Source of the DNA: Verrucomicrobiota bacterium
GTDB lineage: Bacteria > Verrucomicrobiota > Verrucomicrobiia > Limisphaerales > JADJPG01
Reading direction: 5' to 3'
Assembly (NCBI GenBank): GCA_016713365.1
Contig: JADJPG010000045.1
Coordinates: 3,358 to 67,357 of the forward strand
Length of the DNA stretch: 64,000 nucleotides
This document shows positions 1-9,655 of the stretch, piece after piece (positions within the stretch are counted from its first letter, which is position 1; each line of letters begins with the position of its first letter). Made by a program: the position numbers and the translations under genes. The notes under the pieces are model-generated. The model made no database searches. It was given only the letters and a program-made list of their open reading frames with translations, and was not told the origin of the DNA.

Positions 1-31
1 CCCTGAAATCAATCCGTCCGGCGGAGGCGGC

Positions 32-388
32 TCAGTGATCCGCTTCGGGGCCCTTGGCTTTTTCCTCGGCGGCCTGGGCTTTGAGCGCGGCTTCCACCTG
101 CTCGGGCGTGAGCTTGATTACCGTCTCGCGCATTTCCTTGCCGGGCTTGAACTTCACCACGGCGCGCTGCGGGATCGGCACGTCCGTCTCCGGCGCATTG
201 GGATTGCGGCCCACGCGGGCCTTGCGCACCTTCACTTCGAACACGCCGAAGTTGCGCAGCTCCACCTTCTTGCCCGTAGCGAGGGCGGCGGAGATGTAGT
301 CGAGGGTTTTTTGGATGACATCCAGCACTTGTTGCTGGACGAGACCGGTTTCATTGCTGATCCGGATTACGAGGTCGCGCTTGGTCAT
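32..388 (-). CDS. HU/IHF-family DNA-binding protein
   Basis: A 118-residue nucleoid protein that should bind and bend DNA as a dimer. The N-terminal helices (residues 1-40) carry the typical MTKRDLV start of HU/IHF proteins. GVF at 48-50 begins the beta arm, and RNP at 61-63 lies in the signature before the arm that enters the minor groove. Residues 92-118 form an extra Ala/Glu/Lys-rich tail beyond the usual roughly 90-residue length. The ATG start matches the family N-terminus. The gene stands alone near the window edge. HU and the two IHF subunits cannot be told apart from sequence alone here, so no symbol is given. Confidence 0.93.
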   Translation of the reverse strand: MTKRDLVIRISNETGLVQQQVLDVIQKTLDYISAALATGKKVELRNFGVFEVKVRKARVGRNPNAPETDVPIPQRAVVKFKPGKEMRETVIKLTPEQVEAALKAQAAEEKAKGPEADH

Positions 389-510
389 AAAGAGAGTGGC
401 AATCGTTTATCCCGCCGAACTTCTTAACCAACATCGGACGGTATATGCCTCTGCCTGAATGCGGTCAAGCCCGTAATCGGCAACGATTTCCGACGCAACC
501 ATGGTTCCGC

Positions 511-1722
511 TCATGGAGTTGGCGCGGTGACGGCGCGGTAGAACAGGTGGCCGTTTGCGGGAGGATTGGTCCACGAGATCGTTCCGGTGGAGTGCGTGAA
601 GGTCCAGAGATTTGTCCAGTTGTGGAGGTCGGCTGAGCCTTGGACGGTGTAGGACAATCCGTTGGGTCCAGTGAAGGTCAGCTGAGAACTTCCACCAGCG
701 AGCGCGGCGCATTGGAGCTGGCCCATGCGGAACTCGAGCACCGAGCGGCCGAGGATGACGAGTAACTTGCCGTTGTCCCAGCGGACGCGGCCCTGACCGG
801 AGTTAACCCAAACGGGTTGCTGCACGCCGGGCAGGCTGACGTAGCGGGCGTTGTTGTAGATGAATGTAACCTCGCCGTGGGGCCCGACGGATTCCAGCGT
901 GCTTGAGGTGTTGAAGAAGGTGCGTTGCTGTTGTGTGCCGGACGGGGAACGGGTCCAGACTTGGGATTGGCCGCTGGTGCCGGGTTTGGTGTAGGCGGCC
1001 CAGCCACTGCTTAATAGGCACGCGGGCCCGATATATGATGGCCAGAGCGCCAGTGTCTCCTCTCCGTCAGCGGTGATGATCTGCAAGTTGATACCGAATG
1101 GAGTCGAAACCCTTCCCAGATACGCAACATTGCTCCCGTCGGTGACGACGCTGCTCTGGTTATCCATTCCGCCGCCTTGAGCTAAAACAGTGGTGGTTCG
1201 ATTCACAAAAGGATCTGCAGGATTGGCCGGCCGGCTACGAAAGACTGAGTTCGAAGAAGAGTAAACCAAATCCTGATTTGGCCCCAAATCCGCAGTAAAC
1301 ACGGATTCGACAGGAATCTCCAGAAAACGGTCCGGGGCGATCACGTCTTGAAGAACCAACAACGAGTTTGTGGCCGTAAGGCGGTATCCAAATGTCGTGC
1401 TTCCTTCTACTTTAGGGGTAAGCGAGACCGGCGAAAGCCTTCGGGATAGGTGGCTCACGTTTGTCTCAGCCCAACCCAGAAGCAGCGGAGTGCCTTGTTG
1501 TGCCAAAATGTTTGTTGTCCAAAGCAATGCGCCATTCGGTACTAGCTCCCCAGACGCGATGAAGACAGGGTTGAAAAACGGATCAATCGGACCGTCAATG
1601 AAGTCACCGAGCAGGGAGCGGCTTGAGATTTCCTGACCGCTCTTGCGATCCAAGATTCGAGGTTCAGGCCTACTGAAAGCAGGAATCACGTTCGGCCCAA
1701 GAATGCTGTCCTGAAAGCGCAT
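511..1722 (-). CDS. Secreted protein, C-terminal part of a frameshifted gene
   Basis: This is the third piece of a gene that begins at 2425 on the minus strand. Its 403 codons continue the middle piece after a one-base frame break near 1718, where the codons for DYDRL run out of frame and MRFQDSILGP resumes. The main part is repetitive and beta-rich (SDGSNVAYLGR, GPACLLSSGWAAYT) like a propeller, with no known catalytic motif. The last 60 residues (YTVQGSADLHNW ... LFYRAV) match a C-terminal beta module that recurs in verrucomicrobial secreted proteins. The apparent start here is an internal methionine, not a true start. Function unknown. Confidence 0.6.
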   Translation of the reverse strand: MRFQDSILGPNVIPAFSRPEPRILDRKSGQEISSRSLLGDFIDGPIDPFFNPVFIASGELVPNGALLWTTNILAQQGTPLLLGWAETNVSHLSRRLSPVSLTPKVEGSTTFGYRLTATNSLLVLQDVIAPDRFLEIPVESVFTADLGPNQDLVYSSSNSVFRSRPANPADPFVNRTTTVLAQGGGMDNQSSVVTDGSNVAYLGRVSTPFGINLQIITADGEETLALWPSYIGPACLLSSGWAAYTKPGTSGQSQVWTRSPSGTQQQRTFFNTSSTLESVGPHGEVTFIYNNARYVSLPGVQQPVWVNSGQGRVRWDNGKLLVILGRSVLEFRMGQLQCAALAGGSSQLTFTGPNGLSYTVQGSADLHNWTNLWTFTHSTGTISWTNPPANGHLFYRAVTAPTP

Positions 1723-1934
1723 AACAGTCGGTCGTAATCGAAATCAAGAAGAGTTCCCGGAGCGACGATGGTCTGCGTAAGATTTGAGCTTGGCTCGGCA
1801 ATAACCTTACGGCTCGTTATCAACCTTCTGTCCCGGACGGCATCGTTCGCTTCGATGATAACGTGATGTTCCCCGGCTGGAGCATTCACCGTAAAAAATT
1901 CATGAACCCGGTTCGTTGCAACAATCCTTGGCAC
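1686..1934 (-). CDS. Secreted protein, middle part of the frameshifted gene
   Basis: An 82-codon piece joining the N-terminal (1955-2425) and C-terminal (511-1722) parts. In its frame the upstream codons read AEATDDGGNTVITVSFQG, which is the natural continuation of the Ig-like domain of the first piece. That places a frame break near 1985 consistent with one missing base. It ends out of frame at FLGRT, and the true frame continues in the next piece. It should not be read as an independent gene. Confidence 0.5.
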   Translation of the reverse strand: MPRIVATNRVHEFFTVNAPAGEHHVIIEANDAVRDRRLITSRKVIAEPSSNLTQTIVAPGTLLDFDYDRLLCAFRTAFLGRT

Positions 1935-1954
1935 CCCCTGAAAACTAACGGTTA

Positions 1955-2425
1955 TTACCGTGTTGCCACCGTCATCCGTCGCCTCCGCAGAGACAAAACC
2001 TTCCTATTTACCACCGTGCCATTGATCGGCTCACGCACCATTAGAGTTGGCGGATTGTCTACGATGAAGGTCCGCATTGCCTGCGCGGTGCCGCCGAAAA
2101 GATCCCGCGCATTGACCACGAGCGTGTGGGAGCCGAACGGGATTCCAGCCAGCGGAACGGAATTGGTCCAGGCATTGAGCGGTTGCGAATACTTCAGGCT
2201 GACTTGTTGCCCCTCGACCTCGGCGGTCACGGTGGAAATCTCGATGACGGACGAAACGGAGGCGCGAACCTGCAGACTGCCCGAAGCGGTGGCGTTCAAG
2301 GCCGGCTCGACAATGTTCACCTGCATCTGGGCCTGCATGGCTGTTGCCGAGATCAGCATGGCCCCGCAGACGGCGAGCAACGAACTGGATGATCCGATCC
2401 GATGGTTGAAGTTGATTCTCCACAT
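1955..2425 (-). CDS. Secreted Ig-like protein, N-terminal part of the frameshifted gene
   Basis: The start was placed at the ATG at 2425 because MWRINFNHRI leads into a signal peptide (hydrophobic core LLAVCGAMLISATA, likely cleavage after MQA) and AGGGAG lies 8-9 bases upstream. The longer reading from 2464 adds 13 residues with no signal character. The mature part begins with a bacterial Ig-like repeat (VNIVEPALNATASGSLQV ... HTLVVNARDLFGG). The frame breaks near 1985 after VVNRKVLS. Joined over both breaks, the three pieces would give a protein of roughly 640 residues. Either the gene is decaying or the sequence has indel errors. No enzymatic function is visible. Confidence 0.6.
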   Translation of the reverse strand: MWRINFNHRIGSSSSLLAVCGAMLISATAMQAQMQVNIVEPALNATASGSLQVRASVSSVIEISTVTAEVEGQQVSLKYSQPLNAWTNSVPLAGIPFGSHTLVVNARDLFGGTAQAMRTFIVDNPPTLMVREPINGTVVNRKVLSLRRRRMTVATR

Positions 2426-2694
2426 GGCGTGTTTCTCCCTTTGCTTGATTGGTTCTTGGAACAAGAAAACTCATCTCACATTCCCTCCAAAGTCGCAAGC
2501 CTGTGATTTGCCGCAGGATGATGGAGCGCCTCAGACGCCCGCGCCTCCTCGTGCCTTGCACCTCGTCGCAGTTCTCCCGCGCGCTCCCTCTTGCGGGGTG
2601 GTTGATTTGTAAATTCTGACTTCCAGCGTCGCCTCCCGGTGTTTCTCGCGGTTGAGTCCTTGTTTCGGCCACGGGTCTGCACTATAAGCAGTGA

Positions 2695-4743
2695 ATGAAC
2701 GCTCCGGCATCATACGCGCGCAACGGACTTTGGCTGCTGCGGGTATTTGCCGTCGCCGCCGCCCTCGTTGGAATCACGGTCTCCCCGACTCGACTCTCCG
2801 CTGCGGAACTCACCGAAGCGTGGCCGTTGTTCATCAAGGGCGATTTCAAGAAGTACATTCAACAGTGTGAGACGGCGATCAAGGATGGCGAGACCGAGGA
2901 CGACTGGCGCGTGCTGCTCGCGCAATCCTTGATGTCGATCGGCAGCTACTCAAACGCCTTTTCCGTCGTCAGCACGAACCTCGAGAAGTTCCCGTGGAGC
3001 GTGAAGCTCCGGCTGGTCGGCCACGAGGTCTACCGTCGCAACGGCAAGGGTGAGGAAGCGGCCGCGTTGCTGGAGGAGATCAATCGTCTCGGCGGTTACC
3101 GCATGTGGGCGTATCAGGACGCCGCGAATCTCGTCACCATGGGCAAGGCCGCGTTGATTCTGGGTCTCGATCCGCGTGCGGTGCTGGAACGCTTCTTCGA
3201 TCTCGCGAAGCGCCGCAGCCCGGATCATCGCGAGCCGTATCTCGCCAGCGGCCAGCTCGCGCTCGACAAGAATGATTTCGATCTCGCGGCGAAGGCGTTC
3301 AATGAGGGGCTGAAAAAGTTCCCGAAGGATCCTGAGTTCCATTTCGGTCTGGCCCAAGCCTACGCCGGGAGTGATCGGCGGTTGATGATTCTCTCGCTCG
3401 AAGCCGCGATGTCGCTGAATCCGAATCATGTCGGCAGTCATCTGTTGCTGGCGGATCACATGATCGACGGCGAGGAATACAAGGAAGCCGCGGACGCTGT
3501 TGCGAAGGTCCTCGAAGTGAATCCGCATCATCCCGAGGCATGGGCTTACCGAGCGGTGATGGCGCACTTGAAGAACGATCTCGCCGCCGAAGCGAAGGCC
3601 CGCGAAGCGGCGCTCAGCACATGGGCGACGAATCCCGAAGTGGACTACCTCATCGGCAAGAAGCTCTCGCAGAAGTATCGCTTCGCCGAGGGCGCGGCGT
3701 ATCAGCGGCGCGCATTGAAGTTCGACGCGAAGTTTCTCCCGGCCAAGCAGCAGCTCGCGCAGGATATACTCCGCCTCGGCGAGGAAGAGGAAGGCTGGCG
3801 GCTGGCCGACGAGGTGCATCAGACCGATGCTTACGACGTCACCGCGTTTAACCTCACCACGCTGCAGGAGAACATGGCCAAGTTCGTCACGCTGACGAAC
3901 GCGGATTTCATCCTCCGCATGTCGGCGCATGAAGCTTCCATCTACGGCGAACGCGCGCTGGCGCTGCTCACGCGCGCGAAGACGAACCTCTGCGCGAAAT
4001 ACGGCATGGAGTTGAAGCAGCCGACCATCGTGGAGATTTTCCCGAACCAGAAAGATTTCGGCGTGCGCACGTTCGGCATGCCGGGCAATCCCGGTTACCT
4101 CGGCGTCTGCTTCGGCGCGGTGATCACGGCGAACAGCCCGGCATCGGCAGGCGGACATCCTTCGAACTGGGAAGCCGTGCTCTGGCACGAGTTCTGTCAC
4201 GTCGTGACGCTGCAGTTCACGAAGAACAAGATGCCGCGCTGGTTGAGCGAAGGCATTTCGGTTTACGAAGAGCTGCAGGAGAATCCCGTCTGGGGCCAGG
4301 CAATGACGCCGCGGTATCGCGAGATGATTCTCGGCAAGGACTTCACGCCGCTCGGCCAGCTCAGCGCCGCGTTCCTCGCGCCAAAGACAGAGATGCACCT
4401 CCAGTTCGCCTACTTTGAATCGTATCTGGCGGTGGAGTTCCTCGTGAAGAAGTTCGGCATCGAGTCGCTCCGGAAAATTCTTCACGACCTCGGCGAGGGC
4501 ACGGAGATCAACACCGCCATCGCAAAGCACACCGCGCCACTCGACGAAGTGGAAAAGGAGTTCGAGACCTTCGCCAAGACTCGCGCCGAGCAGCTCGCGC
4601 CGGAGCTGGTCTTCGACAAGCCGGAGCGCGACGAGGACGAGGATGGCGTCGCTTCCAAAACTTCTACGTGCTCACGCGCGTGGCGAAGAAGCTTCTCACG
4701 CAAAAGAAGTATCAGGAGGCGAAGGCGCCGCTGGAGAAGTTGA
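2695..4743 (+). CDS. TPR protein with peptidase MA-like domain, N-terminal part (frameshifted)
   Basis: Exported protein with a signal peptide at about 1-36 (hydrophobic LLRVFAVAAALVGI, then LSAAEL). Tetratricopeptide-like repeats span about 40-400. A metallopeptidase-like segment follows: HEFCH at 498-502 fits the zinc-binding HExxH motif, and WLSEGISVYEE about 16 residues later supplies the usual downstream glutamate. This is the pattern of the peptidase MA family. After FDKPERDEDEDG (about 4640) the frame turns into Arg/Ser-rich junk to 4743, while the next frame reads NFYVLTRVAKKLL and continues the TPR pattern. One missing base near 4650 would explain this. It heads a cluster with DUF4159, MoxR and DUF58. 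The substrate is unknown. Confidence 0.8.
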   Translation: MNAPASYARNGLWLLRVFAVAAALVGITVSPTRLSAAELTEAWPLFIKGDFKKYIQQCETAIKDGETEDDWRVLLAQSLMSIGSYSNAFSVVSTNLEKFPWSVKLRLVGHEVYRRNGKGEEAAALLEEINRLGGYRMWAYQDAANLVTMGKAALILGLDPRAVLERFFDLAKRRSPDHREPYLASGQLALDKNDFDLAAKAFNEGLKKFPKDPEFHFGLAQAYAGSDRRLMILSLEAAMSLNPNHVGSHLLLADHMIDGEEYKEAADAVAKVLEVNPHHPEAWAYRAVMAHLKNDLAAEAKAREAALSTWATNPEVDYLIGKKLSQKYRFAEGAAYQRRALKFDAKFLPAKQQLAQDILRLGEEEEGWRLADEVHQTDAYDVTAFNLTTLQENMAKFVTLTNADFILRMSAHEASIYGERALALLTRAKTNLCAKYGMELKQPTIVEIFPNQKDFGVRTFGMPGNPGYLGVCFGAVITANSPASAGGHPSNWEAVLWHEFCHVVTLQFTKNKMPRWLSEGISVYEELQENPVWGQAMTPRYREMILGKDFTPLGQLSAAFLAPKTEMHLQFAYFESYLAVEFLVKKFGIESLRKILHDLGEGTEINTAIAKHTAPLDEVEKEFETFAKTRAEQLAPELVFDKPERDEDEDGVASKTSTCSRAWRRSFSRKRSIRRRRRRWRS

Positions 4744-5264
4744 TGCAGTTCTTCCCGGGGAACACCGGCCCGGACAATTGCTACGCCCTGCTCGCGGCCG
4801 CGCATCGCGGATTGAACGAAACGAACGATGAACGCATCGTGCTGACCACGCTCGCGAGCTTGGAGGCGGACGACATCGACACCTACGCGCGTTTGATGGA
4901 TCTGAGCGCCGAGAGGAAGGACTGGGGCGCCGTGGCCACGAACGCCTTGCGCTATCTCGCCGTGAATCCGCTCGTTGCGCTGCCGTACACGTACCTGGCC
5001 GAGGCTTCCGAGAAGTTGAACGACAGCGACACTGCCATCGCGGCGAGCCGGACACTGCTGAAGCTCGACCCGCCGGATCTTGCCGGCACGCATTTCCGGC
5101 TGGCGCGGTTGCTCCACGCCACCGGTCATCCTGCGGCCAAGCGGCACCTGCTCCAGGCGTTGGAGGAGGCTCCGCGTTTCCGGGAAGCCCACCGGCTGCT
5201 GCTGGAGATGACCTCGAAGACCGCGGCGGCATCGCCACCGCCAGCGCCCTCCGGCAACCCATGA
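4668..5264 (+). CDS. TPR protein, C-terminal part of the frameshifted peptidase MA-like gene
   Basis: This 198-codon piece continues the gene at 2695. It starts at a GTG inside what should be NFYVLTRVAKKLL and is not preceded by a natural start. At least four TPR-like helical pairs are visible (RVAKKLLTQKKYQEAKAPL, AYLAEASEKL-type repeats, FRLARLLHATGHPAAKRHL), ending in a Pro/Ala tail. Its stop overlaps the DUF4159 start by four bases (ATGA at 5261-5264), so the two products are probably translationally coupled. Confidence 0.7.
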   Translation: MLTRVAKKLLTQKKYQEAKAPLEKLMQFFPGNTGPDNCYALLAAAHRGLNETNDERIVLTTLASLEADDIDTYARLMDLSAERKDWGAVATNALRYLAVNPLVALPYTYLAEASEKLNDSDTAIAASRTLLKLDPPDLAGTHFRLARLLHATGHPAAKRHLLQALEEAPRFREAHRLLLEMTSKTAAASPPPAPSGNP

Positions 5265-6115
5265 GTCGTTCGCGTTTTGCTCTGGCTGCGGGCCTCGTCA
5301 CAATGCTGGCGGTGGCCTACGGCGTCGCGCAACGCCGTTCGGGTCTGGACATTCGCACCGCACGCGACATTCCGACCGAGGCGGAAGCGCCGCCGGTTTG
5401 GACGAACAACCCGGCTTTCAAAAAGGACACGTTCACCTTCGCGCGCATTCGTTACAGCGACAATGGCCGCCGGCGCTGGGGTCGCAACAGCGGCGCGGGT
5501 GCGTGGTTCATCGATTTTCCCGACGCCGACCTGAATCTCTCGTGGCGCCTGTCGCAGATGACGTCGCTGAAGGTGGACCCCAACGGCGTCGTGCTCGACA
5601 TCACCGATCCGAAGCTCTTCGACTATCCGTGGGTTTACATGGTGGAGCCGGGCGGGCTGGGGCTGCTCGACGAAGAGGTGCCGATTCTCCGCCGTTACCT
5701 GCTCAACGGCGGCTTCCTCATGGTGGACGACTTCTGGGGCGAACGTGAGTGGGAGAACTTCGCGAGCGAGATCAAACGCGCGCTGCCGGAGTTCGAGATT
5801 GTGGACCTGTCACTCGACCATCCGATCTTCCACATCGTTTTTGACATCAACGAGACGTTGCAGATTCCGAATGTCGATACCGGCACGCGCAGCCAGTGGA
5901 GCGGTATCACATGGGAACGCGAGGACGCCCGGGATGTCCACTACCGCGCCATCTTCGACAGCAAGGGCCGCATGATGGTGATGATCTGCCACAACACCGA
6001 CCTCGGCGATGGTTGGGAACGCGAGGGCGAGAACGAGTATTACTTCCGCGAGTTTTCCGAGAAACGCGCGTATCCGCTCGGGATTAACATTGTCTTTTAC
6101 GCGATGACCCATTGA
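5261..6115 (+). CDS. DUF4159 domain-containing protein
   Basis: A 284-residue protein with one N-terminal membrane or signal segment (residues 5-22, RFALAAGLVTMLAVAYG). The DUF4159 domain fills the rest: FTFARIRYSDNGRRRWG, DFPDADLNLSWRL, then the glutamine-amidotransferase-like core LRRYLLNGGFLMVDDFWG and a late ICHNTDLGDGWE motif. The family is known from Verrucomicrobia, Planctomycetes and Bacteroidetes next to MoxR, DUF58 and VWA genes, as here. Its biochemical role is not established. It overlaps the upstream TPR gene by four bases. The MoxR gene starts about 105 bp downstream on the same strand, so one transcript is likely. Confidence 0.88.
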   Translation: MSRSRFALAAGLVTMLAVAYGVAQRRSGLDIRTARDIPTEAEAPPVWTNNPAFKKDTFTFARIRYSDNGRRRWGRNSGAGAWFIDFPDADLNLSWRLSQMTSLKVDPNGVVLDITDPKLFDYPWVYMVEPGGLGLLDEEVPILRRYLLNGGFLMVDDFWGEREWENFASEIKRALPEFEIVDLSLDHPIFHIVFDINETLQIPNVDTGTRSQWSGITWEREDARDVHYRAIFDSKGRMMVMICHNTDLGDGWEREGENEYYFREFSEKRAYPLGINIVFYAMTH

Positions 6116-6220
6116 ACTTTCTCCATGCGCAACCTCCCGCCTTCAATTTACACACGCGCCTGAATCACCCTTTGCACCTGCCGTCCAAGAACCATCTCGA
6201 ACTCAACTACTGGGAACACT

Positions 6221-7230
<1,010 letters not shown>

Positions 7231-7234
<4 letters not shown>

Positions 7235-7365
7235 CCAATGCTCAATGTCGCAATGTCCAATGAATGACGAAGGCCCAATGACTCCGAAGGTTGCGCATCG
7301 TCACACCATGCTCATTCGTCATTTGCCATTCACTGGTCATTGTTCATTGGACATTGGTCATTGAG
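7231..7365. repeat. Paired inverted TGACCAATG-type repeat between moxR and DUF58
   Basis: The left arm (from 7231) contains ATGACCAATG, AATGTCCAATGAATGACG and CCAATGAC. The right arm (to 7365) contains CACTGGTCATTGTTCATTGG and ACATTGGTCATTGAG, the reverse-complement pattern. The left arm supplies the MoxR stop codon. A single copy of the same repeat recurs at 14373-14403. The spacer contributes no recognisable coding sequence. Confidence 0.8.
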
Positions 7366-7373
7366 CCCTTGCC

Positions 7374-8318
7374 ATGCCCCCCTCCCCTCAAACCGACACG
7401 CTCATCTCCCCGGCCGCCCTCATGGCGATCAAGAACCTGGAGATGCGCGCGCGCGTCGTCGTTGAGGGATTCTGGAACGGCCTTCATCGCAGCCCTTATC
7501 ACGGCTTCTCCGTCGAGTTTACCGAGTACCGCCAATACACGCCCGGCGACGATCCGCGTTACCTCGACTGGCGTCTCTTCGCGCGCTCCGACCGTTACTA
7601 CATCAAGAAGTTCGAGGACGAAACTAACCTCCGCTGCCACCTGCTTGTCGATGGCAGCCGATCGATGACCTACGGTTCCCTCGACTGGACCAAGGCCCAA
7701 TACGCCCACACCCTCGCCGCCACCATCGCCTACTTCCTCCACCAGCAAGGCGACGCCATCGGCCTGCTCACCTTCGACGAAGCCATCCGCGAATACCTGC
7801 CCGCGCGCCATCGCCGCAGCCATCTGCGCCAGCTCATGCTCACGCTGGAGAAACCCGCCGGCGGCCAGGGCACAGACCTCACCGCGCCGCTCAAACGCAT
7901 CGTCGAGCTCGTGCGCAAACGCGGCCTCATGATTTTCATCAGCGACCTGCTCGCGCCCATCGAGACGCTGGAGCGCAACCTCGGCAACCTCGTCGCCTGC
8001 GGGCACGAGGTCCTGCTCTTCCACCTGCAGGACCCGGCCGAGCGCGACTTCAAGTTCGACAAAGCCTCGCTCTTCCTCGACGCGGAATCCGGCCGCGACC
8101 TCTACATCGATCCCGCCGCCGCACGGAAGGATTACCTCAGCAAGCTCGAAGCCCACACCGCCGCCGCGCGCCTCTGCTGCGATCATCTTGGTGTCGGGTA
8201 TCACGCGCTGGCCACCGACGCCCCGCTCGAACTCGCCCTCTTCGACTTCCTCCGCTCCCGCATGCAACGCGCCAAGAAAGTGCAGCGGAACGTGGTGAGA
8301 AGAAGCAGCGCGGCATAG
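7374..8318 (+). CDS. DUF58 domain-containing protein (VWA-like)
   Basis: A 314-residue DUF58 protein. The family hallmark YTPGDDPRYLDWRLFAR lies at about 55-71. A von Willebrand A-like fold starts at LLVDGSRSM (about 90-98), where DGSRS corresponds to the DxSxS metal site. There is no signal peptide or membrane segment, so this is probably the cytoplasmic short form. It follows moxR as is usual for this pair. Genes for BatA-type VWA membrane proteins, which often come next in such clusters, are not found here. A DUF2971 gene follows instead, 14 bp downstream. Confidence 0.92.
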   Translation: MPPSPQTDTLISPAALMAIKNLEMRARVVVEGFWNGLHRSPYHGFSVEFTEYRQYTPGDDPRYLDWRLFARSDRYYIKKFEDETNLRCHLLVDGSRSMTYGSLDWTKAQYAHTLAATIAYFLHQQGDAIGLLTFDEAIREYLPARHRRSHLRQLMLTLEKPAGGQGTDLTAPLKRIVELVRKRGLMIFISDLLAPIETLERNLGNLVACGHEVLLFHLQDPAERDFKFDKASLFLDAESGRDLYIDPAAARKDYLSKLEAHTAAARLCCDHLGVGYHALATDAPLELALFDFLRSRMQRAKKVQRNVVRRSSAA

Positions 8319-8331
8319 GAAAGAAACTGCG

Positions 8332-9270
8332 ATGGATGGGGAAGACTCTTCGCGAAGAAGTCCACGACTTTTCAAATACTTTTCTCCAGAACGACTGGAT
8401 GTTCTTCGTGAGAATAGAATCCGGTTCACACCGCCATCCGAGTTAAACGATCCATTTGAGATAGTTCCACACATCTCAATTAGTGATTCGGAGTATGAAA
8501 CCATGGCCGACGACCTGGGAAAGAAAGCATACGCGTTAGAACCGGTCCTGAATCCCAATGCCGATCGAATCTCGTGGCAGGAATGGAAACGTTCGTTTTG
8601 GCTACCGCAACGGAAGATGGTGATCGATTCTCTGCGCACCTATCATGAAGAGTTTAACGAGATATTCCCTCGGCAGCTCCAAGTGCATCTAAGTGGATTT
8701 TTCGGAATACTTTGCCTCTCCGAGAACCACGAAAGCCTTTTGATGTGGGCTCACTATGCCAAGGGCCACACTGGTTTTGTCCTTGAGTTTGATCCGGATC
8801 AGGAGCCCTTCTACCGCGAACGTGGCGAGGTTGCCTACCTCCCGGATCGGCCTACATGGAAACGACCATCCCGCGATTTCGACAAAAGCATCTTCTTCAC
8901 AAAAAGTCCCGAATGGCGTTACGAGAAAGAGCACCGCGTTCTTCGGAACTTCACTGAACTTGAACAACATCCTCTCCATGGTACGAGTGGAAGAAACGGG
9001 TACTTTGCCAAACTGCCGGAATCATCAATCAAGGCTGTATATTTTGGCTGCCGCATGGAGAACGGAACGATCACCGAAGTTCTGGATATTCTGAAGCGGC
9101 CGACATATCGCCATGTGAAGGCTTTTCTCGGCCTACCTGCCAAGGATTCGTTCAGATTGAATTTTTCCGAAGGAGACCAAACCGGTCTCATCGACCCTTC
9201 GGTCGTAAACATTCTCACAAAGATATTTGGCGTAGACTACAGCGGGATTAAAAAGGAGCGTTCCAAGTGA
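8332..9270 (+). CDS. DUF2971 domain-containing protein
   Basis: A 312-residue protein of unknown biochemical function. Family motifs are LFKYFSPERLDVLRENRIRF (about 13-32), LNDPFE (about 38-43), LCLSENHESLLMWAHYAKGH, GFVLEFD and YEKEHR. DUF2971 proteins are common in accessory regions, and some occur near defence or mobile genes. Codon use is visibly more A+T-rich than the neighbours (many AAT, GAA, TTT), and the gene sits directly after the conserved moxR-DUF58 pair. Acquisition by transfer is therefore plausible but not proved. No signal peptide is present. The ATG start is 14 bp after the DUF58 stop. Confidence 0.85.
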   Translation: MDGEDSSRRSPRLFKYFSPERLDVLRENRIRFTPPSELNDPFEIVPHISISDSEYETMADDLGKKAYALEPVLNPNADRISWQEWKRSFWLPQRKMVIDSLRTYHEEFNEIFPRQLQVHLSGFFGILCLSENHESLLMWAHYAKGHTGFVLEFDPDQEPFYRERGEVAYLPDRPTWKRPSRDFDKSIFFTKSPEWRYEKEHRVLRNFTELEQHPLHGTSGRNGYFAKLPESSIKAVYFGCRMENGTITEVLDILKRPTYRHVKAFLGLPAKDSFRLNFSEGDQTGLIDPSVVNILTKIFGVDYSGIKKERSK

Positions 9271-9384
9271 ACGTATAAATTTGATCGTTGTGCTCCTGCC
9301 GAATCACATTGTGACCGCATTCTCCAGCCCAGCGGTTGCCGAGTTCGCGAGGTTACCCTGGATTGAAACGGTCCATCCGCGCCT
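9271..9384. other. Intergenic segment before the repeat cluster
   Basis: No gene, RNA or terminator is recognisable here. The short open frames crossing this stretch are not supported by codon pattern or homology. It leads into the hairpin repeats that fill the remainder of the 385-bp gap up to 9655. Confidence 0.5.
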
Positions 9385-9443
9385 CAACCACAACGTGGTT
9401 GCGGCCATCATCGGCAACATTCGCCACAACCTCGTTGAGGTTG
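9385..9443. repeat. Two inverted hairpins with one compensatory base-pair change
   Basis: CAACCACAACGTGGTTG at 9385-9401 folds as a 7-bp stem with a 3-base loop. CAACCTCGTTGAGGTTG at 9427-9443 does the same and, read on the minus strand, becomes CAACCTCAACGAGGTTG. The two copies then differ only by an A:T to T:A swap in the stem. They are separated by about 25 bp. Confidence 0.7.
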
Positions 9444-9464
9444 ATGGATTCTCGCCGCCCATTT

Positions 9465-9522
9465 CCCAAGGTAGCCGCTGCGCGCCAACCTTGGGCTGAA
9501 GGCCAGAACGCCGTTGGCGTTC
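9465..9522. repeat. Hairpin repeat CCCAAGGT ... ACCTTGGG plus GAACGCC/GGCGTTC
   Basis: CCCAAGGT (9465-9472) pairs with ACCTTGGG (9488-9495). Twelve bases later GAACGCCGTTGGCGTTC (9506-9522) forms a second perfect 7-bp hairpin. From memory of verrucomicrobial genomes this arrangement resembles a dispersed non-coding repeat. I could not check other copies. Confidence 0.6.
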
Positions 9523-9527
9523 GCACC

Positions 9528-9636
9528 CGGAGCGCGACTCTGCGAGTCGCAGCAACGTTGCCGCTACAGAAAATGCCAGATGCCCTCTGCGTGCTCCGGC
9601 GCAAGACCTCGTTGCGGGTCACAGACCCGCGCTCCG
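9528..9636. repeat. Paired CGGAGCGC hairpin repeat
   Basis: The left arm (9528-9557) is CGGAGC followed by the hairpin GCGACTC-TGC-GAGTCGC. The right arm (9610-9636), read on the minus strand, is CGGAGC followed by GCGGGTC-TGT-GACCCGC. Flanks match while the stem differs by two compensated base pairs. A GAATC-AGCA-GATTC palindrome and the end of the beta-propeller gene lie just beyond. A related family occurs at 28626-28695 and 29846-29872. Confidence 0.75.
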
Positions 9637-9655
9637 AATCTGCTGATTCACTTCC

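Noticed and set aside
4640..4668. Programmed frameshift in the TPR/peptidase gene
   Set aside because: No slippery heptamer or downstream pseudoknot was seen. A missing base is the simpler reading.
9281..9655. Short open frames in the gap before the propeller gene
   Set aside because: All cross hairpin repeats, have no codon bias or homology, and are best explained by repeat DNA.
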